The translations under genes were made by a program, and so were the position numbers. A stretch of 64,000 bases of DNA from Combretum micranthum (lineage: Eukaryota; Streptophyta; Magnoliopsida; Myrtales; Combretaceae): assembly GCA_024138025.1 (NCBI GenBank), contig JAMXBD010001593.1:248001-312000 (forward strand). The letters are read 5' to 3'. The notes under the pieces were generated by a model. That model was not told the origin of the DNA. It saw nothing but the letters and a program-made list of their open reading frames with translations, and did not search any database. This document shows positions 12,590-24,925 of the stretch, piece by piece (position 1 is the stretch's first letter; every line of letters starts with the position of its first letter).

Positions 12590-13430
12590 CGCGAGCCGCA
12601 TGCTTTAATCCAACTAGCCAAGGAAGGAAATCAACCCAAAGTTCCTCCTCTAAATCCACAAGCTATGCCACCACCAAATCCACCAGTCGATAACTAGGCT
12701 ACTCTTATGCATATAGTACAATTGTTGAATATTCTTGTGTAACAACAAATGCATAAGCACCTGCTCTGACCCTACACCAAAACGAACATCAAGCATCCAT
12801 GGAAGTACCTACACCACAGAATGAGAAGACGCATACTGTGCCTTTGCTAATGTCGCCACCACCAAGACCCTACCAAAGCATTTTTCTGGAATTCATCAAG
12901 ATTAATAGATACTTTGATGGAGCCTGGCAAGCCTAATGATGCGAAAGATTGGTTTGAACAAATAGAAAGGTGATTCGGTACATTCGAGTTGCACAACACC
13001 TAAAGATAACCTATGGAACCTATATGCTTCGCCTAAACACTTGTGTGTAGTGGGAATCTAAGAGTAGAGAATTGATGCATCTGGTCACCTGGGAGATGTT
13101 CCGACATGAATTCCTCGAGAACTACTTCCCAAGCAGCCTCCGAGTTTGGTATAGCTCAGACTTCTTGCATATCACACAATAAGGCAGAACGGTGGAACAA
13201 TATGAGATCGAGTTCAGCCGGGTACTCCAGTATGTGCATGACTTGTACAAGTATAGCGAGGAGCTGAAAAGGCACGTCTTTTTTAATGGATTAGAGGAGG
13301 AGCTATGAATGAAGTTGGAAGAATTTAATATAAGGAATTTTCGAGAATTGGTAGAAAGAGCTAGAATTGTTGAAGGAGCAAAAAGGAAAAAGATGCGTGC
13401 GCCAAAAAGGAAGGTCCATGTTATTGGAAT
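12590..13430 (+). pseudogene. Element A gag, broken (capsid region)
   Basis: Conceptual reading across frames gives a Ty3/gypsy gag capsid: a proline-rich N-terminal part, DAKDWFEQIER, TWEMFRHEFLENYFP-like, YSSDFLHI, and a C-terminal VERARIVEGAKRKK. These align in order with element C gag (RVWWDSKRRSLP, VEKARVIEGARKRK). Several frameshifts and stops interrupt it, for example TGA after IER near 12972 and the break near 13308. Gag would package element RNA in the cytoplasmic particle. The zinc-knuckle region that should follow is missing: the sequence passes into the truncated LTR F at about 13431, and only the gag tail returns after 16631. Confidence 0.75.
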
Positions 13431-16400
13431 GAGATTTTATTTCTTTTTTAATTTATTTTATTACATCTAAAATTCACTCCAAAAATTCTATAAATACCCC
13501 ATTCCTCTTCCACTCTTTCACACAATTCATTGCACTACCAAAACTCTCTCAAATTCACTACACAAACTCTCTCTACAACATTTCCCTCTACCAAAATTCT
13601 CTTTCACCAAATACTCACAAAATTTCTCTCTACAACTACCATTTCTCAATAACCACATAACCATACATTCACTACCATCTTCAAACCACTTACACACTTT
13701 AGGTAAATATTTCTTCAAACTATTATTCACTTATGTCATGTAACTTAACATGACTATGGTGTTGTTTTGAAACTCATATGAGTAGTAAAAGCAACAACAT
13801 GTTCATGCTTTGTTCTTGTACATAGGCTTCCTATTTTATTATGTTGTTATTATTATTGTTATTAATTGCCTCTAATCTAACTTATATATGGTATTATATT
13901 ATGTATATATATTTATTGAGAGCATATAAGCTCATTTGTTATTTATTTACTTCCAAGTTATGTAATTTATTTATTTTATGTTGTTATTAAGACTAGTCTT
14001 TCTAGTCTTAGACTTGTCCATATCAAGTTAAAACAATCATTTATCTTTCAAGACTAGTCCATTCTTAGTCCCGGGATGCCTTGATAAAGCTAAGGCCCCA
14101 ATACTTGACCGGGATACCTTGATGAAGCTAAGGTTCCCAATACTTGATATTTTATTTTTCTTGCTTATTATTTATTTCTAGTATTTTCTTATGTTCTTAT
14201 TACTTTATATGCTCATGATAATTGTATTTACATAATGTTAATATCTCAACTAATCTAAAAATAGAATTTTACTTTACTTAATGAACTCAAAGCTAAGTTT
14301 TCGATTATATGATTTATCACAAATCATGAAGTTATTATCAACAACATAGAAATAGAGTTTTCTCAACGTTTTCATAAATAACAAAGATAGATTTCCAAGG
14401 AAACATAAGAAATAAATATTTTCTTTGTATATTATGTTAACTTAAGCTTTTAGTAATATAATTTATTAATCTTAAAAGTTTTACAAAAAGCTTAAGATTT
14501 AAACTCTTTTAAACTTCGAAATAAAACTAAGAAAACGAACTAGTTTTCAGTTAAGATAAACTCATAAGGTGATGAACCCACTTAGGAAAAATAATGATTT
14601 TCAAATTTCTAAAAAGAAGGAATCATTTTCAAAAGAATATAAATAAAGTAAGATTAACAATAATTGATTTTATCAATAAAGATGATTCTTTTCAAAAGAA
14701 ATGAAAGAACAAGTTTTAGAAAGTAAAAGCTTATATTTTAGAAATAAATATAAGAAGACAAGATTCATTTTCTAAAAACCATCCTAAATACAAAATTATG
14801 AAAAGGTTTTTCATCAACTTAATATACTTTTGATAAATTTAATTTAATCACTAGAAGAAAAATTTAATGCAAGACTAAAGGATTAAGGAAAATTTAGCTT
14901 GTTTTGTAAAAAGGAATGAAGAAAATAAAATAAGAATATACTCATTTATAACAACCTAAGAAAATATAAAGTTTCTTTAAATACTTGAAAGGAAATTTTC
15001 AAAGTTAAAATGAATTGTTTTATGAAATAAATTGTTGAGACACTACCATTAGGATTTTTGCATAAAAAGTGAGCTTACCTATATATTCAAAGTGTTTATG
15101 AAATATATAATTATATACATATATTGTTTCAAAAGGTTTTCTTTAAAATAAAGTTGAGTTAGAAAACGGATTTGCAAAAGTTTAGAAAAATTTATTTTTA
15201 ATCTGTACCTGACGTTTTCGGAACCCAAATGACCTTTTATGACCAGGATAAGTTTAGAAATGGATAGATCTTTTCGAATAGGTAGAAAACGGTATATTAT
15301 ATGCAAAATTTCGAGTTAAAATGAGCAAGTTATGGTCATTTTAAGTTGGAATTTTCTCCTATACGATTTTACCGTGATTTTAAGAAAAGTTTAGAAAATC
15401 CAAGAATAGAAATTTTATGGAAGACTTATCCCGGGTATTTCTTTTGTCTAGGTGACGAAAGATACGAGATTACCCTACCCGAGGATTTCTACGACTAAGA
15501 AGATCGTAAAATGGACGAGTGAGTTATTCCTCCTAATTTTGTTACCTTGCTTGTGCTTGTAAAGTAGTGGCATTAGTATATTAAGAAAAGATAGAAATGG
15601 ATATATATATTTGGGGAATTCGGGATTATGTATATGTGATTCTATGTTTATGCGTGAAATGAGAATTAAGAATATCGCAACTTCAAACTGCTTGTTTAAA
15701 TAATTTTGTTTACTTACTTATATGCCTATTTATTGTTTGTTAAAATTGATCAATCGCCCCTAATAAACCTTAATAAGGTTTGGCTTAAGAAAAATAAAAT
15801 GCTCACACATAGCATCCATCAAGTCACATCTTTTTTGGAAGGCTGCTACTCCTATGCGTAGAGTTGGATTGGTTGTGATCATGCGGTGCCACGGGCCATG
15901 TTCCTTCCTGGAGAATCCAAATCGCTCGGAAAGCGACTCTAGGTTCGGAGCCGAGGCAACCGAACGCTGTGGGTGAGGACCTGGGGACTAGCAGTAGAAG
16001 GTCGAGGACCTTCAACCCCAATTCCCTAACCTTTGATACGGAGGGGTAAATCCGTTCTATATATGGTTTCCGGATAACTATATATATTTGCGTAATCATG
16101 TGATTGATGCATTGTTTACATAGCATATGAGTGAAAATCTAAATGAACTTGTTTGATTATATGGTGCGAATGAAAAAATATCTCACTAAGCTAGTTGTAG
16201 CTTATACCCCTGTAGATTTTGTTGAAATAGGTATACCCGTGGCTTAAATTGAGGATCATGACATTAAGAAAGTCATGGAAGGATGATTAAGCTTCTATGA
16301 AGGGAATTGAATCATAAGATGAAGTAATTTTGTAAGGTTCTTTATATATAATGACTTATATGATTAGTGATGTATATTTATTTGAAGATAATAGATGGAT

Positions 16401-16631
16401 ATGCCCCTAAGAATTGAAATGAAATATGTGTATGTTTTATGACAAGTATTCTCTTTGCCTTGTTACTTATTTATTATCAATATAAATTGCGCTACTCCGA
16501 TGTGTTCCCTTGGTTGTGATGTACGCCTTGTACATGATATGGAAGCTTTGCGTAACTAAGGTAGTCGTTCCTAGGCTTTAGTATTGTGTACGGTGGACTG
16601 CCACGTTCAGGGTACCCCTCGGGGCGTGACA
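13431..16631 (+). repeat. LTR F: 5'-truncated Tekay-like LTR inside A gag
   Basis: It resembles LTR A from just upstream of the TATA box (TATAAATA, 13489-13496) to the terminal CTCGGGGCGTGACA at 16631. The first 0.8 kb of a normal LTR is missing. It carries the donor-like AG/GTAAAT (13703), an AAGACTAG hairpin (13989-14009), paired AAGCTAAGG repeats (about 14088-14155), the exon-like island 15452-15518 with ATG GAC GAG TGA, and a 10-bp-stem hairpin 16059-16085. No PBS follows; A gag-tail sequence resumes, so it is a solo or truncated LTR. Confidence 0.8.
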
Positions 16632-16965
16632 ATGGAGATGTGGGGAGATGGATGATGGAGATGTGGAGTTAGCTACTCTTGAGGACGAGGACGACTATAG
16701 TTATGACCTAGTCATAGGTTAGGGTTAAAGGTTAATCAAGTGTTTTCTTTAATTCTTTAAAGGTATAAGGATCAGTAGATGATAATTGGATGATTGAATA
16801 AAGCCCTATAAAGAATCTCACAAGTAGTGACGGTAAGGAAAATTTCTAAAAGCTTGCCCCCAGAAAAGTCGAGGATGCCTCCTCTCGACATATCGTAAAG
16901 TATTGGAAATAAGTAAATACGAAGTAATCACAAAAATAAGTTGATTATCATCCATTGAGAATACA
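16632..16965 (+). pseudogene. Element A gag tail and gag/protease donor
   Basis: The acidic gag tail reads ATLEDEDDYSYDLVIG and stops at a donor-like G/GTTAGG (intron side from 16718). B ends DDYSLIAG and C ends GGLVTG at the same place. The following 250 bases show no protease motif, and LTR G begins at 16966. The rest of A pol is not present in the window. Confidence 0.6.
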
Positions 16966-19842
16966 TGTAAGCCCATGTTCTCTTAGCAATCTGAATTCGG
17001 TTCCAAATATTTGATTGGGAATCGAAACCTTAAAAAAATACCCCTAGACCAGTTGGGCCTGGAAACCTTATGTCCGACAATCCGAGAACGAAACCCCAGA
17101 ACAATAGAAATGAATTAACTCTAGTATATAGCCTTAAATAGTTTACCAAAACATAAAAGGTCAGAATTTAGAGCAATTCATTTGTTTCGAACCTGATCGG
17201 TATCTGTTCTCGAAAATCGGTCCCTAGGATTCTGAAATAGAAAATTAATATATAGGACTCGTTACAACCGAAATTTAATAAGGAATTAAAAAATATATTT
17301 ATAATAATTTTTCGGTTTATAAAAATTAAAGTTATAGCCCTTTTATCATATTTTCATTACTACTGGTAATTTAATTGTTTAATCAACTTTTTGATTTCTT
17401 TCACACTATTCACTAAGTACAAAACCATCCATACCTATTCTTACATCCTTACAACCTATTCTTACAATTTTACATCATTTCCTTACAAATTACCTTTCTA
17501 ATACATTTTATTACTTAAAGTTACTTATTAAATTTGAATTTTATTACACAAAATAATTAAACTTCTCTCTCCCCCTCTTGCATGGAACCAGTGCCCTCTT
17601 CCTCACTTCCTCTCTCAATTGTTCGATTTTCCTTCAATTATTTGATCACAAAAAACCTTAATCTATTTCCTATATAATCTCTCTTTCACCTTTCACTTTT
17701 TCACTTTCTCTCATTTTCTCACAAAACAAACTTTTGGAAGTCTTTTTCTTTCCTTTTCCTTTTTCTTGTGCCTTAACTTCTCTCCCTCTTACGCACACAC
17801 ACACACACTCAAATTTTCTTCAAGTTTTCTTACTCCAAACACTAAATAGGTAATAGATCTTGACCCTACCACTATAAAAACATGTAATGGAAGATATACA
17901 TGTGTGGTTCTACCAAAAATCCCATAAACTTTATGCTAGGGATGTAGAAACACTAAAACATGATATCATTGCCATCATAATATGTAGATCTTGCTATTAA
18001 AGTTGATATACTACTATTTTGCTATATTATTGTTATATATTATTCTTATGGAAATTTTGTGTATATATTATCATTATTACTCTCATCTACATATTGTTTA
18101 TGTTGCATTTGTATCCATAACATGAGTAGCATAGTAGATCTATTTGTTTAGAGTACTTTAAATGTCATAGTTGCTTGTTTTACATACATAAAGGATCTAT
18201 AATATGGTAGTCTTGATGAAGGTGTTGCCAAAACTCAAAGATCCATTTTGTTTCTATTAAAAAGTGATTTTTAAAATTCGGATCTTGAGAAATGACCATT
18301 TAGAAAACCTATTTTCCAACTTCAAAATAAAGATCTTACATGTAAAATGAAGGGCTTAGGTGATAGGTTTCATAAATGAGTGATATTTATAAGATGAACT
18401 TAGTTTTACTAAGAGAAATTTTCAAAACAAGAAAAAGATTACAAAAGTTAAGTTAGATTTATGTTTCAACACCAATAAAAATGTCGAAATTCGTAATTAG
18501 GGTGAAATACCAAGAAAATACCTATTTTCTAACCTGTCTTATTAAAGAAATGAAAGACTTAGGGAGTAGGTTTGATTAGAACTTAATTGTAGAAAGATTA
18601 AATGAGTTTTTCACAAGAAACAATCTCAAAAACAATTTCCCAAAATTCAAATATAAAAATGATCCCCATTTAATCACCTATTTTCAAATATCAAAATGAG
18701 GATTTTAATAGAAAAATAGGAGTCTTAGGGAATAGATATAATAAAGACTTGATTCTTATAATAATAAATGTGTTTTATCAAAGTATAAACCTAAAACAAA
18801 GGAAAGGTTTCCAAACTTGGATCAAACAATATTTTCATTTCCTAAAATGGTGAAAAATTCGTCACTAGGTGAGACCCACATGTAAACATCTATTTTCCAA
18901 CATTTAAATGAAAATTTGTGTTAAGATAATAAAAGTATTAGGTATATAGCTCATCAAGGATTTATGCTAGTAAAAATATAGATGATTTTCAAAGAAATAA
19001 AGCTAGCTTTTCCAACCAAGTGTTCTTGAAATTGTTGCAAAGTAAAAGTCTTCTAAAAATTCTTTTTTAATAAAAAATCATTAAGGATTTACATGTAGAT
19101 AGCTCATATCATATCATTCATGATCATAACTTGTAGATATTGCATGCACATATAATATACTTGATAGAAATAATGTAAATTTCACAAAACAATTTTAGAA
19201 ATGCAAGTTTTAGCTACTGATGAAATATGATCCTATCATTTTGAGACCTAAAAGTTTTCAAAACTCAAGAACAACATCATAAGTAGGTAGATCTTTCGAA
19301 GTAGATAGAAATCGATAGCTTATTTGTAAAATTTAGAGTTAAAATGACCATGTTATGGCCGTTTTAAGTTGGAATTTCCATCTACCACGGAAATTATGAA
19401 CTCAAGAGTATTATTTAATAAGTTGGAATTAGTCATGATATGAAATACTCATTTGGGTATTTCTTTCGTTTAGGTGACTTTGAATCGGGAGAAAATTCTT
19501 GTTTCTAGATCACTACCATTAGAGACCGGTGTCCATGGCCGAGTGAGTTCACTATCTTTAAATTATATGCTCCTGAATGTGCTTGTAATGATAGTGGCTT
19601 TAGAATTAGGACAAGATAAAATTGGAATATGCATGTGAATTCTATTTGATTGAATTGATGATAAGAATATTGAAATGGAATTGTTGTAAATATTTGTATA
19701 ATTTAGTATAGAATTGAAGTGTCTGCAATATCTATGATTGCCATAAATCGTTAATTAATATGCCATGTTTTATAATCAAATTGACCATGCATACCATATG
19801 TTGAGTCACGTTGCATTTGTTATTATATCTTTGTGGGAAGAA
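16966..19842 (+). repeat. LTR G: Tekay-like LTR cut by element C
   Basis: It starts TGTAAGCCCATG. It has the TATA-like TATATAAT (17671-17678), a TC- and AC-rich leader with an (AC)n run near 17797-17811, a donor-like AG/GTAATAG (17850), the conserved GAGTTAAAATGA block at 19336, the exon-like island 19474-19542, and ATG GCC GAG TGA at 19535-19546. It ends abruptly where element C begins at 19843, so about the last 1 kb of the LTR is missing here and is not found elsewhere in the window. Confidence 0.75.
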
Positions 19843-20685
19843 TGTCACTCCCAGGGTATCCTAAATGTAACAGCCCGCCACATACTATATAAGACTCACG
19901 AAATCCCTATCCGAGCCTTTTGGGAGTCTTGTATAGATGTAAAGCGTCCCTTTACGATAATAGAATACTCAATCAATGGAGTTAAGAAGTTTAATGCGAC
20001 ATTCACTAGCCATAGATAACAAACCAAAACACATATATATACATTACAAAAGTCTAAGGGGCATTCCCTCGCAAAATAATATCAAGTCCGATTATAGTCA
20101 TCCAGAGTCCTTTAGTTTCCAACGGAAGTCTAAACAAAAGCGAAGTAAACTTCTAAGGGAAACTCCTATCTCCGGTACCTGAGCTGTGGCTTGCCTCGGC
20201 TTAAGCCAAATGAACTCGTGCTGCAACAAATAAAAGCTATGGGGGCGTAAGCTAACTAGCTTAGTGAGTAAGAACTTCCATATCACAATTAAGGCAATTC
20301 ATTCAAACGAGTGATTATTCAAGCAAATGGTATGCATTAGACAAATGAGTTCAACAAACATATGACCAGCAGGAAATCATATGTGAATGGACTTGCGCCC
20401 TCCATCCTGGGTTAGCAGATTAACGAATCTTGCGGTACGACGCCGTTTAAGCTTACGGTTAACTGAAAATAGTAATTCGTTTTATGGATCACGAAAAACC
20501 AACCAATGCTAATGCTCCATCCCTTTGTGATATGAATGAGTCCAATTATAATTGAAGCCAAATATAGATTAATTCAATTCTTTTAGGTGGCCAACAATTA
20601 TTCGCAGACAAACAATATGAAATTCTAGCTAAACAAGCAATAGCTTAACACCCGGTTTAGATATTCCTTAAGTTCCATTCACACA
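19843..20685 (-). repeat. Element C 3' LTR, distal segment
   Basis: This is the terminal part (in - sense) of the element C 3' LTR. It starts at TGTCACTCCC, the reverse complement of the family end GGGCGTGACA. Its sequence is collinear with the solo LTR from 54466. It is interrupted by element B at 20686 and continues at 35017. The two parts together total about 3.39 kb. The conserved hairpin lies at 20359-20383. Confidence 0.88.
20359..20383 (-). promoter_or_regulatory. LTR C conserved hairpin
   Basis: CATATGA (20359-20365) pairs with TCATATG (20377-20383). In - sense the loop starts TTTCC, as in the A-family hairpins. Confidence 0.5.
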
Positions 20686-21821
20686 TGTAAACCCGAAACT
20701 TCCACCATATGATACAACCCTAGATTAGAAATTATGGGTTGACTAGTAACCTTAAGAATTAATTAGAAACTCTAATTAGATAGATACTTTAAATTTGATG
20801 GTTTAGGACTCATAGATTTATAAAAGGAACTTTTGACCTCAAGTGATTCCAAAAACAAGATTTAGTATTCCGAGTTAATAATTCAGGTTATGATCAAAGG
20901 AAACTTCCGATCCTAAACCCGAATCTTTGTCAAACGGACAAATATATAGGAAAACCTAAATATGAATATCAAGTGATTATCTAGTATTCAATAGAGCTTT
21001 GGAATTAAACCAAGGTATAGTAATGAACCTATACTTGCATTGGAACCCTAAAATTTGAGAATATTAGTTAGTAATAAACTACATTGATAAGATTTCATAG
21101 TGAGTATCCAAATCTAAAATGTATAACTAGTATAGCCTATATATTAGTAGCTTTATTACATAAATGATTCAATAGAGTTGTAGTTGGAAAATTGTGTTCT
21201 TAGGATAAACTGTTAGGATTACAAATACCCAATAAAAACCTAAATTGATATATAACTTGAGATCTAGACTTCAAATATAGAATTGAATCATACCAATAAC
21301 CAAATTAGGGTTTTCTAAAGCCCTTGGAGTCTGAAACGAAAATTGACCCGAAAAGCTTTTCAAACTCAAATCGCGTGGGATAAATTTTTCTTAAACGATT
21401 GGATACGTATTATTAAAGTTTAAATTTGTACTTTTTGTTAAACTAAACACTTCATAGGATTCATTAAAGACCTTTGTATATATATACTTACATATATAAG
21501 CTAAAATATATCGTAAGAGTGTAATAAACTACCCGAAAACCTAACTAAATAATATTTAACTATTATATAATATATATACACACAATCCTAGCTTGCTGGA
21601 GACGGATTACATTTGTTTTGGAGGGCTGAGATCTCCTTGAATTTGGTGAGCCGAATTTCCTCCATTATTTGTGTAAAAGTCAATACAAATCTTCTCCAAA
21701 GCAAATGAAAACATGACAGATCACCCATGCCTTAATGAAACAAACAAAGGACCAAATGGACAACAAAACAAGGGCAATTCGTTAGAGTCGAGGAGGGAAC
21801 ACAACTGGAAATGTGTACTAG

Positions 21822-21842
21822 GTTATATATATATATATATAT
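21822..21842 (+). promoter_or_regulatory. Probable TATA region of LTR B
   Basis: A (TA)n run upstream of the leader that carries the CTCGAG/GTAAGT donor. Its position matches the TATA boxes of LTRs A, A', F and H. The 3' LTR copy is at about 32138-32154. Confidence 0.5.
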
Positions 21843-23521
21843 GCAAATGAACTCGGTTGGAGAAGCAAACGATTTCCAAACCTCCTCAAACCTTCCAGAA
21901 CTCATCCATAGCTTATTAGGAGTCGAACAAAGCCAGGAACCAATTTTTAAACCATCGCATCACCCCAGTTGGAAATTTCGAACAGAAACCCTAGAAAACG
22001 CTTGAAAAACGAGCTCGAGGTAAGTGATGTTATTCCGCGAATTTTCTTTCAGTTTTAAGGATTACTACTAACTCTTAGACATCTTAGGAAGCTAACCAAG
22101 GTAGCTAGAAGCTTCGAATTTCATCGGAACGTCACAACGAAGGTAATCTTTCCAAACCCTAGCCGAGCTTGATGATTCAAATTTACGATGAACATGTTGT
22201 TTATATCTAGTTTTTCTTGGATATTTAGGCTTCTAATGTTCCTAGGAGTGATTTAGAAAAATCCCGACTTTTAACGTCGGGATTCCAGATTTTGCCGCGG
22301 CTCATGGGGAAGACGATGAACAGTGCTCCCCGATGAGCACGGGCTGGGTACACAGGCGTGTAACCCCGTGTACCTTCGGCCAAATTTAAAAAAAAAAAAA
22401 AAAAAGAAAAACGAATCTAAATAAATATAAATATATAATAAATATTAATATAAGTAATTCTGTTTTTAATATTTTTCCTGCATTTATTCATTTTCTGGAA
22501 TAGTAATATAATATTATAATATAAATCCGAATTTATTTATTTAAATCCAAAAACAAAATTTTTTCTGACTTTATTAAATGTAGAATGTTTTAATACTTAA
22601 TCTATTATTATTAATCCAAAAAGAAGTTTTGAAATATAAATTACCTAAGTAAGTAATTTTCGGATAATAAGTTTCTAATTATAATTATTAATAATCTTTT
22701 TATTATTAAAAGAATTTTTGTTAAATTTTCGAAAATATTATTAAAAATAATATGAAGGTAAGACTAAAATTACTTTAACTAAAATATAAGACCATTAGTA
22801 TAATTCTTAATGTGATAAAATATAATTATTCCATCCAATTTATTTTCGGAAATTGAATTATTATTATATTTATTAATATTGTTATTATTATTGTCATTAT
22901 TGTTATTATTATTATTGTTATTATTACTATTGTTATTATTATTATTGTTATTATTGTTGTTATTAGTATTATTGATAGTATAATTATTTTAGTACTATTA
23001 TTGATGTTAATTATTAATGTTTTTACGATTTTCGAAAAGAGGAAAATAAATTCGAAAATAGTTATTACTAAGTTAATAAATTCTTTTATTAGTGAATATG
23101 TTTTCATAAAAAGATATATATGTATAAATTATGAGTTAGTAAATATTAAGTATATACTAGAATAGCTATATGAAAACAGATAACAATGGAAATTTAAATA
23201 CTCCAAATTTGTGAGCATAGAAGTATCTATATTCTATAAGAAAAATTTATTAAGTAATTTAAAAGAAAATTGATATATTTAGGCAATAAAAATGAATTAA
23301 TGAAGTTATTAACTTTTCAAATACCCAATTGATCGATTCACATATCCAACCAGAACCAATACAATAAAACGTGGGTGCAAAGATTTAGAACTTAAGCTAT
23401 TTCAAAAGAATTAGCTAAGAATAAAACAAATACCCAACCACCATTAGGACATTTAAGTATTCTTAGAAACTAAATTATATAGTCTAGGAATTTTTAATCT
23501 TTATATTGTCTATCTCAATAG

Positions 23522-23581
23522 GTGACTCGGGTATTGGGGAGGACCTACCTGAAGATTACTACGATTAACTAGGATGGGCAG
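23522..23581 (+). promoter_or_regulatory. LTR B exon-like island with splice-like borders
   Basis: CTCAATAG ends at 23521 and a consensus donor CAG/GTGAGT follows at 23582. The 60-nt interval resembles an internal 5' UTR exon. The micro-ORF ATG GGC AGG TGA (23574-23585) overlaps the donor. The same island is repeated in the 3' LTR at 33831-33890. Confidence 0.6.
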
Positions 23582-24209
23582 GTGAGTGATTCAGTCTTAT
23601 TACATTGGTTGTGCTTGTACTAGTAGTGAACCTTCAATAAAAAGATAATGAAAATTGATGATCTGTTTAAAATATGAAAGTTGTGGATTGTATTCCATTG
23701 ATTGCCATGTCACTCTAAAACAAGTGATAACACAATTGCCTGTATCTAGATAATGTTTGTAGTATATAATGAATTGTCTGTATTGGTTGATCACCCCTAA
23801 ATTGACTAATAACTCCTGGTACCATAATGAAAAATAATCATGCATTACATACTATGCATAAAAAGCATTGAGTAAGTGGTAGCCTACTACGTGTTAGATT
23901 CTCGGATCTCTGGTAATGCTTGAATTATCTAGGCCAGAGAGCTAGTAGTTAATTGCAAGATTACTTTTGTTCTGTTAATACCATAGGAACTACATGGTAA
24001 ACGAAGGACGCCGCTTATGGTATTACTTGAGAATAACTAACACTTAATGGAGTTTCTAAAGCTAAACAGGAAATAAATAATGAAACATGATAAGTATAAA
24101 GAGATAACTAAATTGAGATTTTATTTCCTGAAAGCTTAAGTATCTCTGGGTAGGTGGACCATAGATTGTGATCCTTCAACCCCGATGGGAGGGCGTAAAT
24201 CTTCATCCT

Positions 24210-24233
24210 GTTTGGATTCCGGGTTATCCAAGC
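24210..24233 (+). promoter_or_regulatory. LTR B conserved hairpin
   Basis: GTTTGGAT pairs with ATCCAAGC (one G-U pair) around TCCGGGTT. The stem sequence is unlike the A and C families, but the position and the TCCGG loop are the same. Confidence 0.55.
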
Positions 24234-24727
24234 TTGTAATGTTCATTTGTGTGATTGCTGCATTTCATATGATTGTTAAATAACTTGTATGTTATGTGTA
24301 ATAAATTCTGGTTACTCACTGAGCTCGTGTTTTAGCTCACACTCCCACAGTCCTTTCAGGTTCACTCTGCGACCGTGGCTCATTACTAGCAGGAGCATGG
24401 TCCCGGTAAGAGACTAGAAGCCAGAAGTTTAAAGTTTAGTATAGAATTAGAATATCTATATCTGTAGTAGTCTTATGGTGCATGTAATGTGCATTAGAAT
24501 CATCAGTTAAGGTTGTAAGGAATTCTGAAGCATATGATCTGTAATATAGTAGTTGTAATAGTTGTTTACTAATTTACATCTTATGTATGTTTGTTTATTC
24601 CATCCAAGCAACTAAAAGATCCTGTTTTTGAAAATCATGTCACTCCTAGAAGGTAACCTAATAATGATAATCAAGTGGTTCTTGATTGTTATTATTAGAA
24701 TACCCTCGGGGCGTGACAGATTTAAGT

Positions 24728-24740
24728 TGGTATCAGAGCC
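24728..24740 (+). other. Primer-binding site of element B
   Basis: TGGTATCAGAGCC, complementary to the 3' end of initiator Met tRNA, begins 9 bases after the 5' LTR end at 24718. Confidence 0.95.
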
Positions 24741-24925
24741 TGGTTGCTGGTATAGGAAAAACAAATATATGTAAGAAGGTGAATTAGTAAATGTACAGTT
24801 AAAAATACCAATTTAGCTTCAAGTAGAACCATGTGAGTTAATGGGGTAGTTATTAGAAGAAGTAGATGCACAATTAGGAATAAAATCTGTGTGATTACTA
24901 ATCATACAAATTTTATTGTGTGCAG

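Larger units (their letters stand above)
20686..24718 (+). repeat. Element B 5' LTR, 4.0 kb
   Basis: It runs TGTAAACCCGAAAC to CTCGGGGCGTGACA. Contents in order: a (TA)n TATA-like run (21822-21842), a strong donor-like CTCGAG/GTAAGT (22020), a poly-A run (22388-22404), a long ATT/GTT microsatellite (about 22855-22985), the exon-like island 23522-23581, a hairpin 24210-24233, and the conserved end. The conserved GAGTTAAAATGA block of the A/C relatives was not seen here. Confidence 0.93.

Noticed and set aside
15824..16126. 100-codon open frame on the - strand
   Set aside because: It lies in LTR F opposite conserved LTR sequence including the hairpin; no protein motif and not kept in LTRs A or A'.
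22826..23107. 93-codon isoleucine-rich open frame on the - strand
   Set aside because: It is a translation of the ATT/GTT microsatellite in LTR B; the 3' LTR copy does not keep it open.
24728..24740. TGGTATCAGAGC as part of a tRNA gene
   Set aside because: It is only the complement of a tRNA 3' end beside an LTR end; no cloverleaf or internal promoter boxes were seen.
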